DNA from: Chrysochromulina tobinii
Taxonomy: Eukaryota; Haptophyta; Prymnesiales; Chrysochromulinaceae
Assembly: GCA_001275005.1 (NCBI GenBank)
Contig: JWZX01002514.1
Span: 1-27,946, forward strand
Reading direction: 5' to 3'
DNA length: 27,946 bases
Position numbers and translations under genes: made by a program. Shown one piece after another: positions 17,183 to 25,423 of this stretch (positions within the stretch are counted from its first letter, which is position 1; the number at the start of each line of letters is the position of its first letter). The notes below the pieces were generated by a model that was not told where the DNA came from, ran no database searches, and was given only the letters and a program-made list of their open reading frames with translations.

Positions 17183-19119
17183 TGACGCCGCCGACGCTGC
17201 CGACGCCCTCGCCGACGTTGTGGTGCCATTCGGCTGAGGGACCCTCAAACGCCTCTGCGCCGCCGCCCAGCCGGCTCGCGCGGCGCAAGAGGTCGCGCTG
17301 TGGCTCACTCAGCCCCTCCCAGGACGCCGCCGCCGCCGCCGCCGCACCGGCCGCCCCCCCCTCCGTAGCCACATGCCGCCAACGAGCAACGTCGGCAGAG
17401 GCCGCGGGCGCCCTCGCGGAGGGCAGGCTCGCTCGCAGCGCGTCGCCCAGATCGCCGACGCCCGCGGTGCCACCGGCCGCGCGGTCGCCAACTGACGTCA
17501 CGGACGGCTCATCAGGACGGCCTTGAAGATAGAGGGGCTGCACAGGCACCACCTCGGCCTCCAGCTCGGCGCGGCTCCCCTTGCGCAGCTTGCTTCTTTT
17601 ACTTTGGCGCTCGGCGCGACGCCGCTTAGCGCCGCTCTGCGTGCCCGTCTTGCCGCGGCAGCCACCGCGGCCCGCATAGCTCCGATTATGCGTGTTGATC
17701 TTCACGTAGTTATCGTTTACGGACGCGCCCGGCAGCGCGCGCGCCCGCCCGCCGCGCCCGCGCCCGCCGCCGCGCCCGCTGCCGCCGATGCTTGAGCCAG
17801 CCGCCGCTTCCGTCGCCGCGCTGCCGGCGCCGTAGCCCACCCGGCCGGCAACGCCGTAGCCCATGGCCGTGGGCGGCGGTGGCTGCGGCATGGTGGCTGC
17901 CGCACTGGCAGCGATGGCGCCATCGGCATGCGACGCGAAAGGGCCGCGCGTCCGACCCATCCCGGACAGCGCACCTTGTCGTGCATCGCCCTCGTCCTCC
18001 TCCTCGTCCTCGTCTTCGTCCTCGTCCTCGTCCTCGTCGTCGTCCTCGTCCTCACTGCTGTCCTCGATCCGACGCCGCTTGGCGCGCCGAGCACCGGCCG
18101 CTGTGGCCTTACCGGCCACGGTGGCCTTACCGGCCACGGTGGCCTTACCGGCCGCCGGCAAGGCCACAGCGGCCGTGCCACTCGCCGGCGTGGCCGTCGC
18201 AGCCGCCTCAGCAGCGAGCGGAGGCAGCAAGCCGAGGGAGCGGAGCATCTCCTCGTTGGCACGCTTGGACGCATCGCGTTGCTTCTCATACTCGGAGACC
18301 TGCCGCCATGCGAAGCCGCAGCGCAGCCCGGGCGTCAGGCACACGCACCCGGTCTCCACGCAGCACGGCACGCAAACCAGCGGCGCCGCCGCCGTTGCCG
18401 CCAACGGCGCGCACACCCGCGCTGCCGCTGCCGCCGGCGTGCCTGCGTTCGCATCTACGGCTGCTCTGGCCGCGGCCGCCGCAGCCTTGTCCACTGCCTC
18501 CCGCTCTGCGAGGGCTTCGAGCCGCTGCAGCGCGCTACTCTGCCAACCGCCGACGAGGATGCCACCACCGCCGCCGACGCCGCCGGCGCCGCTGCTGCCT
18601 GTCGAGTGCGCACCAAGCATGGCGACCGGCGGACGCGCTGCCGCGGGCGGCTGCGATGGCAGGGATGCTGAGCGCATGAGCGGGGCAGCACTTGCTGCGG
18701 CGCGAGAAGAGGAAGCGGAGAAAGAGCCCGAAGCGGACGATGCGCGAGAGGGCGCCGGCGGCAGCACTGCAGAGGTCGACGGGGCCACAGCACCGAAGGA
18801 CGACGAGGCGGCCTCGCACGACGGTAGCGGGGCCGCCTCGTTTTTGACGGCATCAGCGAGCGGTTTGCGGGTGATCACATTCGGCCGGAATGCTGCAAGC
18901 TTCGAGCGCCGCCGGGTGGCCTCGGCAGCGGTGACTGGACCGGGTGTGGGCGCTGTTGCGTCGATGCCGGTGCGCATGGCGCTGCTGGCGATGGTGGCGA
19001 CACTCGTTGCAGTTGCGCTGCTGCTGCTGCCGCCACTGCTGGCGATGGTGGCGACACTCGTTGCAGCTGCGCTGCTGCTGATGTCACTGCTGGCGATGGT
19101 GGCGGCGCTCGTCGCAGCC

Positions 19120-19151
<32 letters not shown>

Positions 19152-19358
19152 GTTGCTGCTTGCAATCGTGCTGCTCGTCGCACGCTCCCCCTCCGTGATG
19201 AGCCCCTTGAGTTCGTTGTAGCGCGCCTGCTTCGCACGCTGCTCGGCGGGCACGTCGCTGCTCGTGGGGTTGCGGCCGAAAAACGTGATGAACTCGGTTT
19301 GCCAGCGCTTGAGCTCGGCCTTGAGCCGTGCGCGCTCTTCGACGAGGTGTGTCGACAT
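14316..19358 (-). CDS. RECQL4: RECQL4-type RecQ helicase with Sld2-like N-terminus
   Basis: A 1680-residue single-exon protein; ATG at 19358. The start, LKAELKRWQTEFITFFGRNP, matches the Sld2/RECQL4 N-terminal helix needed for replication initiation. A second RECQL4 signature, NYVKINTHNRSYAGRGG followed by a basic run, lies near 547. The helicase core: TLLVLPTGGGKSLVYQLPAF near 872-891, FACIDEAHCLSEWSHNFRP near 1048, GLTATATERT (motif III), AIVYCNSRWEVDETA (IV), VVVATVAFGMGVHKADVR (V) and QETGRAGRDG near 1232 (VI). The C-terminal LTGRAVARILHRLPSPSFPK also matches RECQL4. The role is 3'-5' DNA unwinding in nuclear replication and repair. The linker is heavily expanded: acidic run (about 433-457), poly-Ala, poly-Gly and poly-Ser. 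A roughly 60-residue Cys-rich insertion sits between motif Ib and the DEAH box. The family call is strong; RECQL5/Hrq1 alternatives fit the N-terminus less well. Confidence 0.94.
18103..18156 (-). repeat. 18-bp tandem repeat (x3) in RECQL4-like linker
   Basis: Three 18-base units (18103-18120, 18121-18138, 18139-18156), the last slightly diverged, encode repeated GKATVA. They sit just before the nuclear-localisation-like RRAKRRR in the disordered N-terminal region. Confidence 0.88.
18985..19140 (-). repeat. 51-54 bp imperfect tandem repeat (x3) in RECQL4-like N-terminus
   Basis: Three copies start near 18985, 19039 and 19090 and encode repeated ATSVATIASS blocks with poly-Ser between them. 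Spacing is 54 then 51 bases, preserving frame. The tract also includes a CTG/CAG trinucleotide run around 19120-19150. Confidence 0.82.
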
Positions 19359-19578
19359 GAATTCTCGGGTGGGGGGGAACGCGTCCTCTCGGGCGGTTGT
19401 TGCCGGTTTTCAACCCTGGAAAGTCCCTGGAATAGTACGCCGCCGCGTCCATCATGTGAAGTCGCGGAGATAAAAATTACCCCGAGACTCCCCAAAGAAG
19501 CGACGCTAGTGACGAAATTCGTGAATCTCACAATTGAAGGCTCTGCTCGAAACTGACTGGTCCTGGAGTCCCTGGACG
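19359..19578. promoter_or_regulatory. Divergent intergenic region upstream of RECQL4-like gene
   Basis: These 220 bases separate the helicase ATG (19358, minus) from the first ATG of the small plus-strand ORF (19579). A promoter is assumed from geometry; no defined element was recognised. Confidence 0.35.
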
Positions 19579-19929
19579 ATGGTAGCTGCCCAGCCAAGCA
19601 GTCTGACTCCGTCCAAGTCTGTTCCTAGTCGAAGCGCGATACGAAAGCGCTCTCCAGCAGGGTGTGATCTCGTTGGACGACGCGTTCAAGTACCCCAGCG
19701 CTTCACCGATGTGCCTGATGACGGCGACGGCTTCTGCTTCGGCGCTACCATCATTGTGGGAGATGCCAAACGGGTAACGATCATCTATGACTACACGGGC
19801 GAGGTGGAGCAGTGGCCTCGAAACATGGCCATTCAATGGCTCGAGCTCGACACCGATCCGCTGTGCAACGCCCTCGAGAGATTGAGTCATTCGCTCGTGA
19901 ATGACGGCCGCTCAGTCATCCCCGTCTGA
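19579..19929 (+). CDS. Small Tudor/SH3-like protein, possibly partial
   Basis: A 116-residue ORF from ATG 19579 (the frame opens earlier, at a TTG). The first 28 residues are Ser/Pro/Arg-rich and unstructured. Residues 29-90 read as a small beta barrel: DLVGRRVQVPQRF, then GFCFGATIIVGDAKRVTIIY, DYTGEVEQWP and AIQWLEL. This is like the 'VGkrVrV...G.V......v.YDdGe.E.w' pattern of Tudor-type domains that bind modified histones or other ligands. This is a pattern judgement, without a firm family. It may be an exon of a larger gene or a stand-alone small protein. An AATAAA at 20187-20192, overlapping a TGTAA at 20183-20187, lies about 260 bases downstream and could serve 3'-end formation. Confidence 0.42.
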   Translation: MVAAQPSSLTPSKSVPSRSAIRKRSPAGCDLVGRRVQVPQRFTDVPDDGDGFCFGATIIVGDAKRVTIIYDYTGEVEQWPRNMAIQWLELDTDPLCNALERLSHSLVNDGRSVIPV

Positions 19930-20404
19930 GTCTCCTTGCAATAAGGCGATCATTCTCTTCACGTCCTTCTACAAATAGAAGCCGGGGCCATTCTAACCCT
20001 ACCCAGGTGGTGGCGTCACGTCAAGATCCTCGGAGAATTTCAGATACATAGTATCGAGCAATCGTGTTATGAGGTGCACCCCGACCGCGAAGACACGGCG
20101 ATCACGCCGGTTTCGGACATGACAAGCCCATGGACAAGCCTGACGCATGGAGCTCAGACATTAGTTAGCAGCCACATGTTCATGTAAATAAATTGTATTG
20201 CAGTGTGTTCGACTAAATTTGACACCATGCCATCGTCCGGTCGGGCCTGTCGCTCCCGTCGCCTGGGCGGCCTGGGATACAGCACGGCGCGACCGGGCAC
20301 CCGGCCGGGGCCGGCCTTAGGCCGGCCCGCTCACGTCTCTCTGCTGCGAGATATCACGCTACGGCTGAACTCTCCGCTCCGCTCTAGAACCTAACAGAAG
20401 CCGG
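19930..20404. other. Convergent intergenic region with candidate poly(A) signal
   Basis: These 475 bases contain no gene that I can support. AATAAA occurs at 20187-20192 on plus, in a locally AT-rich patch (20160-20215) unusual for the window. It lies downstream of the small Tudor-like ORF and could be its poly(A) signal. Confidence 0.4.
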
Positions 20405-23134
20405 TCAGCTTCGCGCATACCCATAGAGGGAGCCCGTAGATGCAACGGTCTTCCACCCGCCCTCACCGCCACTGGGCACCGCGTCCTTGGGTGGCGAGAC
20501 GGTGAGCCCGTGGGTGAGGCCCTGTGCGGCCGTCCGCGGCTTCTGCTGCGCCGGCTCCTTGGTTGAATTTTCGTCCTTGGCCGGAGCGCGCGCGCGCGCC
20601 GCGGGCGAGGCGGTGCGGAACGTTTGGGCACGTTCCTCTGCTCTCTGCGGGGGCTTGGAGACGTGCCTGAGGTTGGTCGCGGGCGAGAATGTGCACGCCG
20701 CCACGTGCTTGAGCTCCTCTTGCTCCACCTTCTCGGCAGTGCGAGTGCGCAGCCGCTCTGCGCGCTCGCCCGCATGCTGATGGAGCCGCTCGTGTGCCAG
20801 CCGGCCTGTTGGTGAGGGTGGAGCCTTCGCGAGCGTGCCCGCCTTCGGCAGCGAGAGCACGGCGGGCGCCTTCTCGGCCCAGCGACCCTTCACGTTGATC
20901 CCCTTGACAGCGAGGAGCGAGGCTTCGCGCACACGCTCTGCGGCCATCCTCGCCGCCGCTACCAGGGCTCCGCCGCCGCCGTCCGCCATGCGCCGTGAGA
21001 AGTGGAGGTTGGCGGTCTTCTGCGCATACAGCTTTGAGTTCCTGAGCATCCTTGCGCGCCGCCGACGTGCGAGGAAGACGCGAATGCGCTTCTGCACGAG
21101 CCTAGCAGCCTTGTGGCGTCGTGCCACCTCGCGGCTCTTCATGCCCCGATAGCCGCTCTGGATGAGCGACGCTGCCGCCGAGGGAGTCGGCGGGTAACGC
21201 ATCGTCCCTCCAGTCCACGCTGTCGCACCGGTCGCCTGAAGGAGCGCCTTGGCCGCCGCCTTAGCTGCTGCGCGCGCGGCGGGCGACGCGGCAGAGCCGG
21301 GGCGGCCCGAACTAACCGCCGACTGCCGCGCTTTCATCGCGAGCGTGTGGTAACGGTCGATCGGGGAAAGGTCCGGCGCAAGGTCGTGCAGGGCGGTCAG
21401 GGCGCCGGTGCCGCCGGTTCGCCCGCCGGTGGAGGCGCCTGCGGGTCGCCATGCAGCTCGTGGAGAGCAGCTCGACACCGTCGTGGCCAGGCGCAGCGTC
21501 GTAGCGGAGGACGCTCCGCCACTTGTCGCGTGGTCGCCTTTGAGGCAGGTCCGGCTGGCGCTCGTCCCAAATGCTGGGGGTGCCCCAACAACAGTGCCGA
21601 TGAAGGATCCCGAGGTGCCAGGGAGCTCGGCGAGGTGAGCTTTGAGCGAGGCCGTTGGGCGCATCAGGCGCGGCGACAGAGGGCGAGCGGGCGACACAGG
21701 CCGCTTTGGCGTCGGCTGCGACTGCGCCGTCGTGTGCGCGCACCAATGGTCAGAGCCAGGACAGCGTGCGCTCGAAGAGCCAAACCCCGCCCTGGGCCGG
21801 TGCGCGCGCGGGCTGTTTGCGTGGGCTCCTGCGCCCGCACCCGCCCCAGTAGTCAGGGTGGGACTCGATCCCATCCCACTCGTGGCGCCAGAGGCGGCGC
21901 CTGAAGGTGTCTCTGCTGAGGGGGGCGCCGCCCCACTCTCGCCGGTGGCGGTGGTGGCGCTGTCGCCCTCGCCTTGGCCAGCCGGAGCCTCCTTCGTCGG
22001 TGGCTTGTCCGTCGCTGGCTTGGCTGCCGGTTGGTGCTGACGGATTTGCTCGATGGCGTACATGGAGGCTGCCTTGCCCATTTCCCGCGCGACGTGACGG
22101 TGCGTGCGCGCATTCTCCGCATCGCGCGCCGCCCTCTCTGTCTCGAGGAGCTGCCGCTGCATTGCGGCGCGTCCGCGCTCGAGCGCACGCTCCAGCTGTG
22201 TGTGCGCCGAAGGCGTAGGCATGACGATCGGCTCTCCGCGATGCAGCTTCTCAATCTCCGGCGGAGCAGCGATACGAGCTGACGAGACCGCCGAAGTGAG
22301 CGACCAGGACGAGGCGTTCCTCGCCGAGCTTGCGCCGGCGCCGCTGTCGTCGCCGTGCGTTGCCGACGCCACCCGCCAGCGCTCGCCAGCAGACTCCACA
22401 GAGTCAAGCTCGTCTCTCTCCTCGTCCCATGTGGGCCGCACGGGTCGCTTGTCGTCGGCTTGGGCGGCAACCTCGGCCCAGCGCACACCCGACAGCGGCC
22501 GCGTGAAGCCCTGGCCAGGAGCGGTGCCGCTACCACCGCCGCCGCCACTGCTGCTGCCACAACCCGCCGCACCGCTCTCGCCGTCATACTGAACCGAGCA
22601 TGCACTGAGTACGGCACGAGAATCCTCACTGAGCATGCTCATGCCGCTTGCCAAGCCGCGATCTTGGCGCATCTGTTCGACGGCTCGCAACGAGGCCGCG
22701 GCTCCGAGCGCACGTGCATACGCCGCCTTTTCGCGCTTTAGCGCCGCACTCTCACGCGCCACCGCCCTCTCACGTTCGAGCCGGAGCTGCGCTAGCTTGC
22801 CACGCTGTGCCTGCCGCTCTATGAGCTCCTGCGGCGTCAGTCCGACGGCGGGATCGCACGAATCGAACCAACTGAGAGACGCGTCGGCATCGAGCCCCGT
22901 AGTGCGGGCCGCGGCCGCTTCGCTCAGCCGGGGCGTCGGCAGACTGTCGCGCTCGAACTTGGGAGTGACGGGCTCCCACCGAGAGCAATTGTTGTCGCGG
23001 CTGCTTCGCTGCGGGGACGAGCCGCGCGCCGGCGAAGAGGCACGTCTTACGACCTGCCACGGGCGACCGGGCGGTGGGCGTGACCGCGAGGGCGAGGCAC
23101 CCCACGGCGCTTGCAGAGGTGCGTTGCCGAGCAT
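20405..23134 (-). CDS. IQ-motif, coiled-coil protein with CTFxP-type motif (probable cytoskeletal/flagellar)
   Basis: A 909-residue model from ATG 23134. The frame is open upstream to 23647, but that part lies antisense to the GT31 gene and begins with a non-ATG codon. Visible features: basic Ser/Pro-rich N-terminus (1-60); a Glu/Arg coiled coil at about 97-150 (LTPQELIERQAQRGKLAQLR...) and a related one near 305-360, sharing the ends ASLRAVEQMRQ and ASMYAIEQIRQ; a long disordered Ser/Gly/Pro linker; two IQ motifs near 650-695 (AASLIQSGYRGMKSREVARR, ARLVQKRIRVFLARRRRAR), which bind calmodulin; and AACTFSPATN near 812-821 after a charged helix, like the 'ECTFxPxIN' motifs of many protist flagellar and microtubule-associated proteins. 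I cannot name the family. A Ca2+/calmodulin-linked cytoskeletal role is inference. Confidence 0.72.
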   Translation of the reverse strand: MLGNAPLQAPWGASPSRSRPPPGRPWQVVRRASSPARGSSPQRSSRDNNCSRWEPVTPKFERDSLPTPRLSEAAAARTTGLDADASLSWFDSCDPAVGLTPQELIERQAQRGKLAQLRLERERAVARESAALKREKAAYARALGAAASLRAVEQMRQDRGLASGMSMLSEDSRAVLSACSVQYDGESGAAGCGSSSGGGGGSGTAPGQGFTRPLSGVRWAEVAAQADDKRPVRPTWDEERDELDSVESAGERWRVASATHGDDSGAGASSARNASSWSLTSAVSSARIAAPPEIEKLHRGEPIVMPTPSAHTQLERALERGRAAMQRQLLETERAARDAENARTHRHVAREMGKAASMYAIEQIRQHQPAAKPATDKPPTKEAPAGQGEGDSATTATGESGAAPPSAETPSGAASGATSGMGSSPTLTTGAGAGAGAHANSPRAHRPRAGFGSSSARCPGSDHWCAHTTAQSQPTPKRPVSPARPLSPRLMRPTASLKAHLAELPGTSGSFIGTVVGAPPAFGTSASRTCLKGDHATSGGASSATTLRLATTVSSCSPRAAWRPAGASTGGRTGGTGALTALHDLAPDLSPIDRYHTLAMKARQSAVSSGRPGSAASPAARAAAKAAAKALLQATGATAWTGGTMRYPPTPSAAASLIQSGYRGMKSREVARRHKAARLVQKRIRVFLARRRRARMLRNSKLYAQKTANLHFSRRMADGGGGALVAAARMAAERVREASLLAVKGINVKGRWAEKAPAVLSLPKAGTLAKAPPSPTGRLAHERLHQHAGERAERLRTRTAEKVEQEELKHVAACTFSPATNLRHVSKPPQRAEERAQTFRTASPAARARAPAKDENSTKEPAQQKPRTAAQGLTHGLTVSPPKDAVPSGGEGGWKTVASTGSLYGYARS

Positions 23135-23375
23135 TGACAGTCCGGCGCGTTGATGGGCCCGACACGGGCGAAACCAAATTTCGACGTGCGAGGCGTTGTA
23201 CTGGCGGAAGGGAAATGAAAAACACACATACGTCCCGTGTGTGTCCAGGCCCCCCCCCGGTGTCATTTTACCGAACATATGTCGCGTCGCGACCCCTGTT
23301 TTTCCGGAATGTTGCATTGAGTACTGTCCCGGTACACGCCCCACGCGCGCCGCGCTCGACACGGCGGGGCCCGGA
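23135..23375. promoter_or_regulatory. Divergent promoter region between IQ protein and GT31-like gene
   Basis: These 241 bases separate two divergent ATGs. The open frames of both genes extend into the region through non-ATG codons, which makes the exact starts uncertain. No core-promoter element was recognised. Confidence 0.35.
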
Positions 23376-24220
23376 ATGCGAACCGTGTTCGTCGTGCTCA
23401 GCGCCGCCGAAAAGCCTGGCATAGCCAATGGTTCGGAGTCGTTGAGGCTCCGCGCCCTGAGACGTGGCTGGCTTGCTCGGGTGCCACCGAGCGAACACCT
23501 AGTTTGGATGCTGCCCCATACGCTCGATCGTGCATCGAGCTTCAAGTTCACGGGCTCGATCAGCGGCACGGCCTTGTTCGAAGCGCTGAGAGCGGCGAGA
23601 AAACAACGTGGTGAGGCCGACTGGTTCATGCTTGGTGACGATGACACTCACGTCGATCCAGAAGCCGTCGACTCCTTTGTGCGCGCCGCGAGCCCTTCAC
23701 TTGACAGCTGCTAGCTAGTATGTGACCAAATTCCAGAGCGTCGGCGTTGTCAGTCGATAAAAAAGGAAAGAAACATTCGTTTACTCGGAGCTGCGACCTT
23801 CCGGGTCTCGCCTGTCTTTCGTAGGCGCACTCGCGAGCATTTTGCATGCGCAGCTGCTCCGTCCGCCTGATCCTCGTTGCCATGCTCGCCACACAGCACA
23901 CCGACTTCGAATCCTTCGCAAATGCGCTCGGTGCCCTTCCGAATCAGCCGCCCGTACCGATGGCGTGCGAACCGTCGCCGAGTCCCATCGATGTGGACAC
24001 CAAAGACATCGTGCGGCAAGTTATCGATGTGCTGCTCAAGCACAGCCCTTCGCCCGCGGTGCACCTCGAGGTGCTCGGCCGCCGATGGCTCGCGCTCGCT
24101 CGCAACGAATCCGTGACCAACCTCACGAGCACGTTGCTTTTAACACGGCCGACTCCGAGAAGAGGCCGCCCCGCATACCGGTACCGTAGTGCGGGGGAGC
24201 CGGGACACACACGGTACTGA
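23376..24220 (+). CDS. GT31/fringe-like glycosyltransferase, two-exon model, short
   Basis: Model: exon 1 23376-23678, exon 2 23825-24220, 232 residues. Exon 1 carries MRTVFVVLSA (first beta strand), a Leu/Arg helix (LRLRALRRGW), and GEADWFMLGDDDTHVDPEAV at 79-98, whose DDD (88-90) is the metal-binding DxD motif of GT31 enzymes (fringe, beta-1,3-galactosyl/GlcNAc transferases; family form 'WfxxxDDDTyV'). Such enzymes use UDP-sugars and Mn2+ in the Golgi. Exon 2 keeps the frame (AHSRAFCMRSCSVRLILVAM...) but shows no GGAG-type block, and its end (RRGRPAYRYR...) looks non-conserved. There is no N-terminal membrane anchor. It may therefore be incomplete, lacking further exons, or decayed. The exon 1 call is fairly firm; the exon 2 join rests on frame and splice signals. 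Confidence 0.6.
23679..23824 (+). other. Predicted intron of GT31-like gene (146 bp)
   Basis: Donor TTT|GTGCGC and acceptor CTGTCTTTCGTAG|GCG with a pyrimidine-rich tract before it, phase 0. It removes the in-frame TAG at 23712-23714 and joins the downstream open frame exactly in phase. Confidence 0.55.
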
Positions 24221-24741
24221 ACTATTGCGACAGCGCGCTACGGGGGTCAGGGCGGTCAACCGCGCTCCAGCGTGCGCGCGCTCTATCTGTGCGCGCGGGC
24301 AGGCGCGGTGGGCGACGAGGGGACGACGACGAGCGGCTCTGCCGATATTACGTGGCTTAGGGTTACTTAAGTTTTTTCAAGGCGGAACGCAGGCGCAACG
24401 GTCTCGACAGCAATTTCACACAAACAGAAACGACAATCCATCCTGGCACTCGGAGTACTCGAGTACTCGAGCTCCTCCTGGCTCCTCTCCTGGGCCCGGA
24501 GGCCGTCAGACCAACATCTCCACCGCCATCCAAACCGCCGACGCCCAGACCATCCTCAACGCCGCCAGCGCGCGCATGCTACGCGTCTCGTTTGGGGTCA
24601 TGTAAGGTGTGTGTATTCTGAGCGGGCAGTAACAGTGCCGTAGCACCGGCTGTCGCGTCTGTCGTGTTAACGTTCACCCGAGCACACGTGCGCCACTCAC
24701 GAGCACACGAGAAGCGCGCGCATTCATCCGCATTCCGCCCC
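24221..24741. other. Unresolved region, possible exon fragments
   Basis: No gene can be supported. Two overlapping frames stay open through 24380-24600. One reads GGRQTNISTAIQTADAQTIL... and ends in TAA. The other reads a Pro-rich PTSPPPSKPPTPRPSSTPP and runs into AAG|GTGTGT, a donor of the type used elsewhere here. Neither has an ATG start. A perfect 16-base palindrome GAGTACTCGAGTACTC lies at 24453-24468. Confidence 0.35.
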
Positions 24742-24921
24742 ATGCCGCAGCGCCACACGCCTCGGTCGGCCGTCGAGTCGCACTACGACGGCCAGGCCAA
24801 CCTGAGCATCCCGCGCGGCGCCTACATGCAGCAGCGCAAGAGTGGCCCGCTCATCAAGTACAAGGAGTTTTTAAAAAAAGAAGAAGAAGAGAGCGAGAGG
24901 TTCTCTAGGTTGAAAGTTTGA
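24742..24921 (+). CDS. Small ORF or first-exon fragment, unknown
   Basis: A 59-residue frame from ATG 24742, with central segment SHYDGQANLSIPRGAYMQQR and then KSGPLIKYKEFLKKEEEE. Composition is protein-like and unlike the surrounding junk frames, but no family is recognised. It may be a genuine small protein, a first exon or a gene remnant. Confidence 0.25.
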   Translation: MPQRHTPRSAVESHYDGQANLSIPRGAYMQQRKSGPLIKYKEFLKKEEEESERFSRLKV

Positions 24922-25115
24922 ACGGGGATGTCTTCAAGAAGCGAATAAGTAACAAGGTAGGTGGTAATGTACGGACAACGGTTCACACTTTGACGTGTTC
25001 CTAGGAGACGAAGTGTGGTTGGCGCGGGTGTGGCCACGAAGCCAAGGGCACGAAGCAACCTGATTGTTCTTACCGGTAGCATTCCTATTCACACTTCCTT
25101 CGAAATCCGCAAAGA

Positions 25116-25423
25116 CGATTTCCGACCCATCATGGTTCACGGCACCGGCGCGGCGTCGTGCAGCGCAGCGGTGGCCATCCTGATTTCTGGCGAGGCTCGG
25201 TCGGGCCGCTCCGTCTGGGAGCGCATGCGATCCGCGCTCGTCGAGCCAAACCAGGCCGATGTGCTGCTTCACACATGGGAGAGCGAGCTCGCGTACGAGC
25301 TCCGACGTGTGTTCAAGGTTTGCGCCGCCACTCACGAGCCATACAATGCGACCACAAAACTTGCCATGAACGCACTGGTACCTCGGCTCAAGCTCATCCG
25401 CGACCACCTCTACGTGGCCGATC
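25116..25423 (+). repeat. Left arm of inverted duplication
   Basis: This 308-base segment covers the start of the glycosyltransferase-like gene. It recurs in reverse orientation at 25997-26409. Shared blocks include CGATTTCCG(A/G)CCC at the outer end, CTCGGTCGGGCCGCTCCGTC and CGCATGCGATCCGCGCTCGT in the middle, and CGACCACCTCTACG at the inner end. Confidence 0.88.

Noticed and set aside
17863-19221. 452-codon open frame on plus, with Ala/Leu-rich hydrophobic-looking C-terminus
   Set aside because: It is the mirror of the low-complexity part of the RECQL4-like gene; no domain, and the opposite strand carries clear helicase homology.
21113-21904. 263-codon Arg-rich plus frame
   Set aside because: Antisense to the IQ-motif region; Arg/Ala/Gly content is typical of antisense GC-rich frames.
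23135-23647. N-terminal extension of the IQ protein frame upstream of 23134
   Set aside because: It starts with GTG, lies antisense to the GT31 exon with the DxD motif, and lacks coding character.
24360-24600. Pro-rich frame ending at an AAG|GTGTGT donor, possible exon
   Set aside because: No ATG, no convincing partner exon found in phase, and a competing frame covers the same bases.
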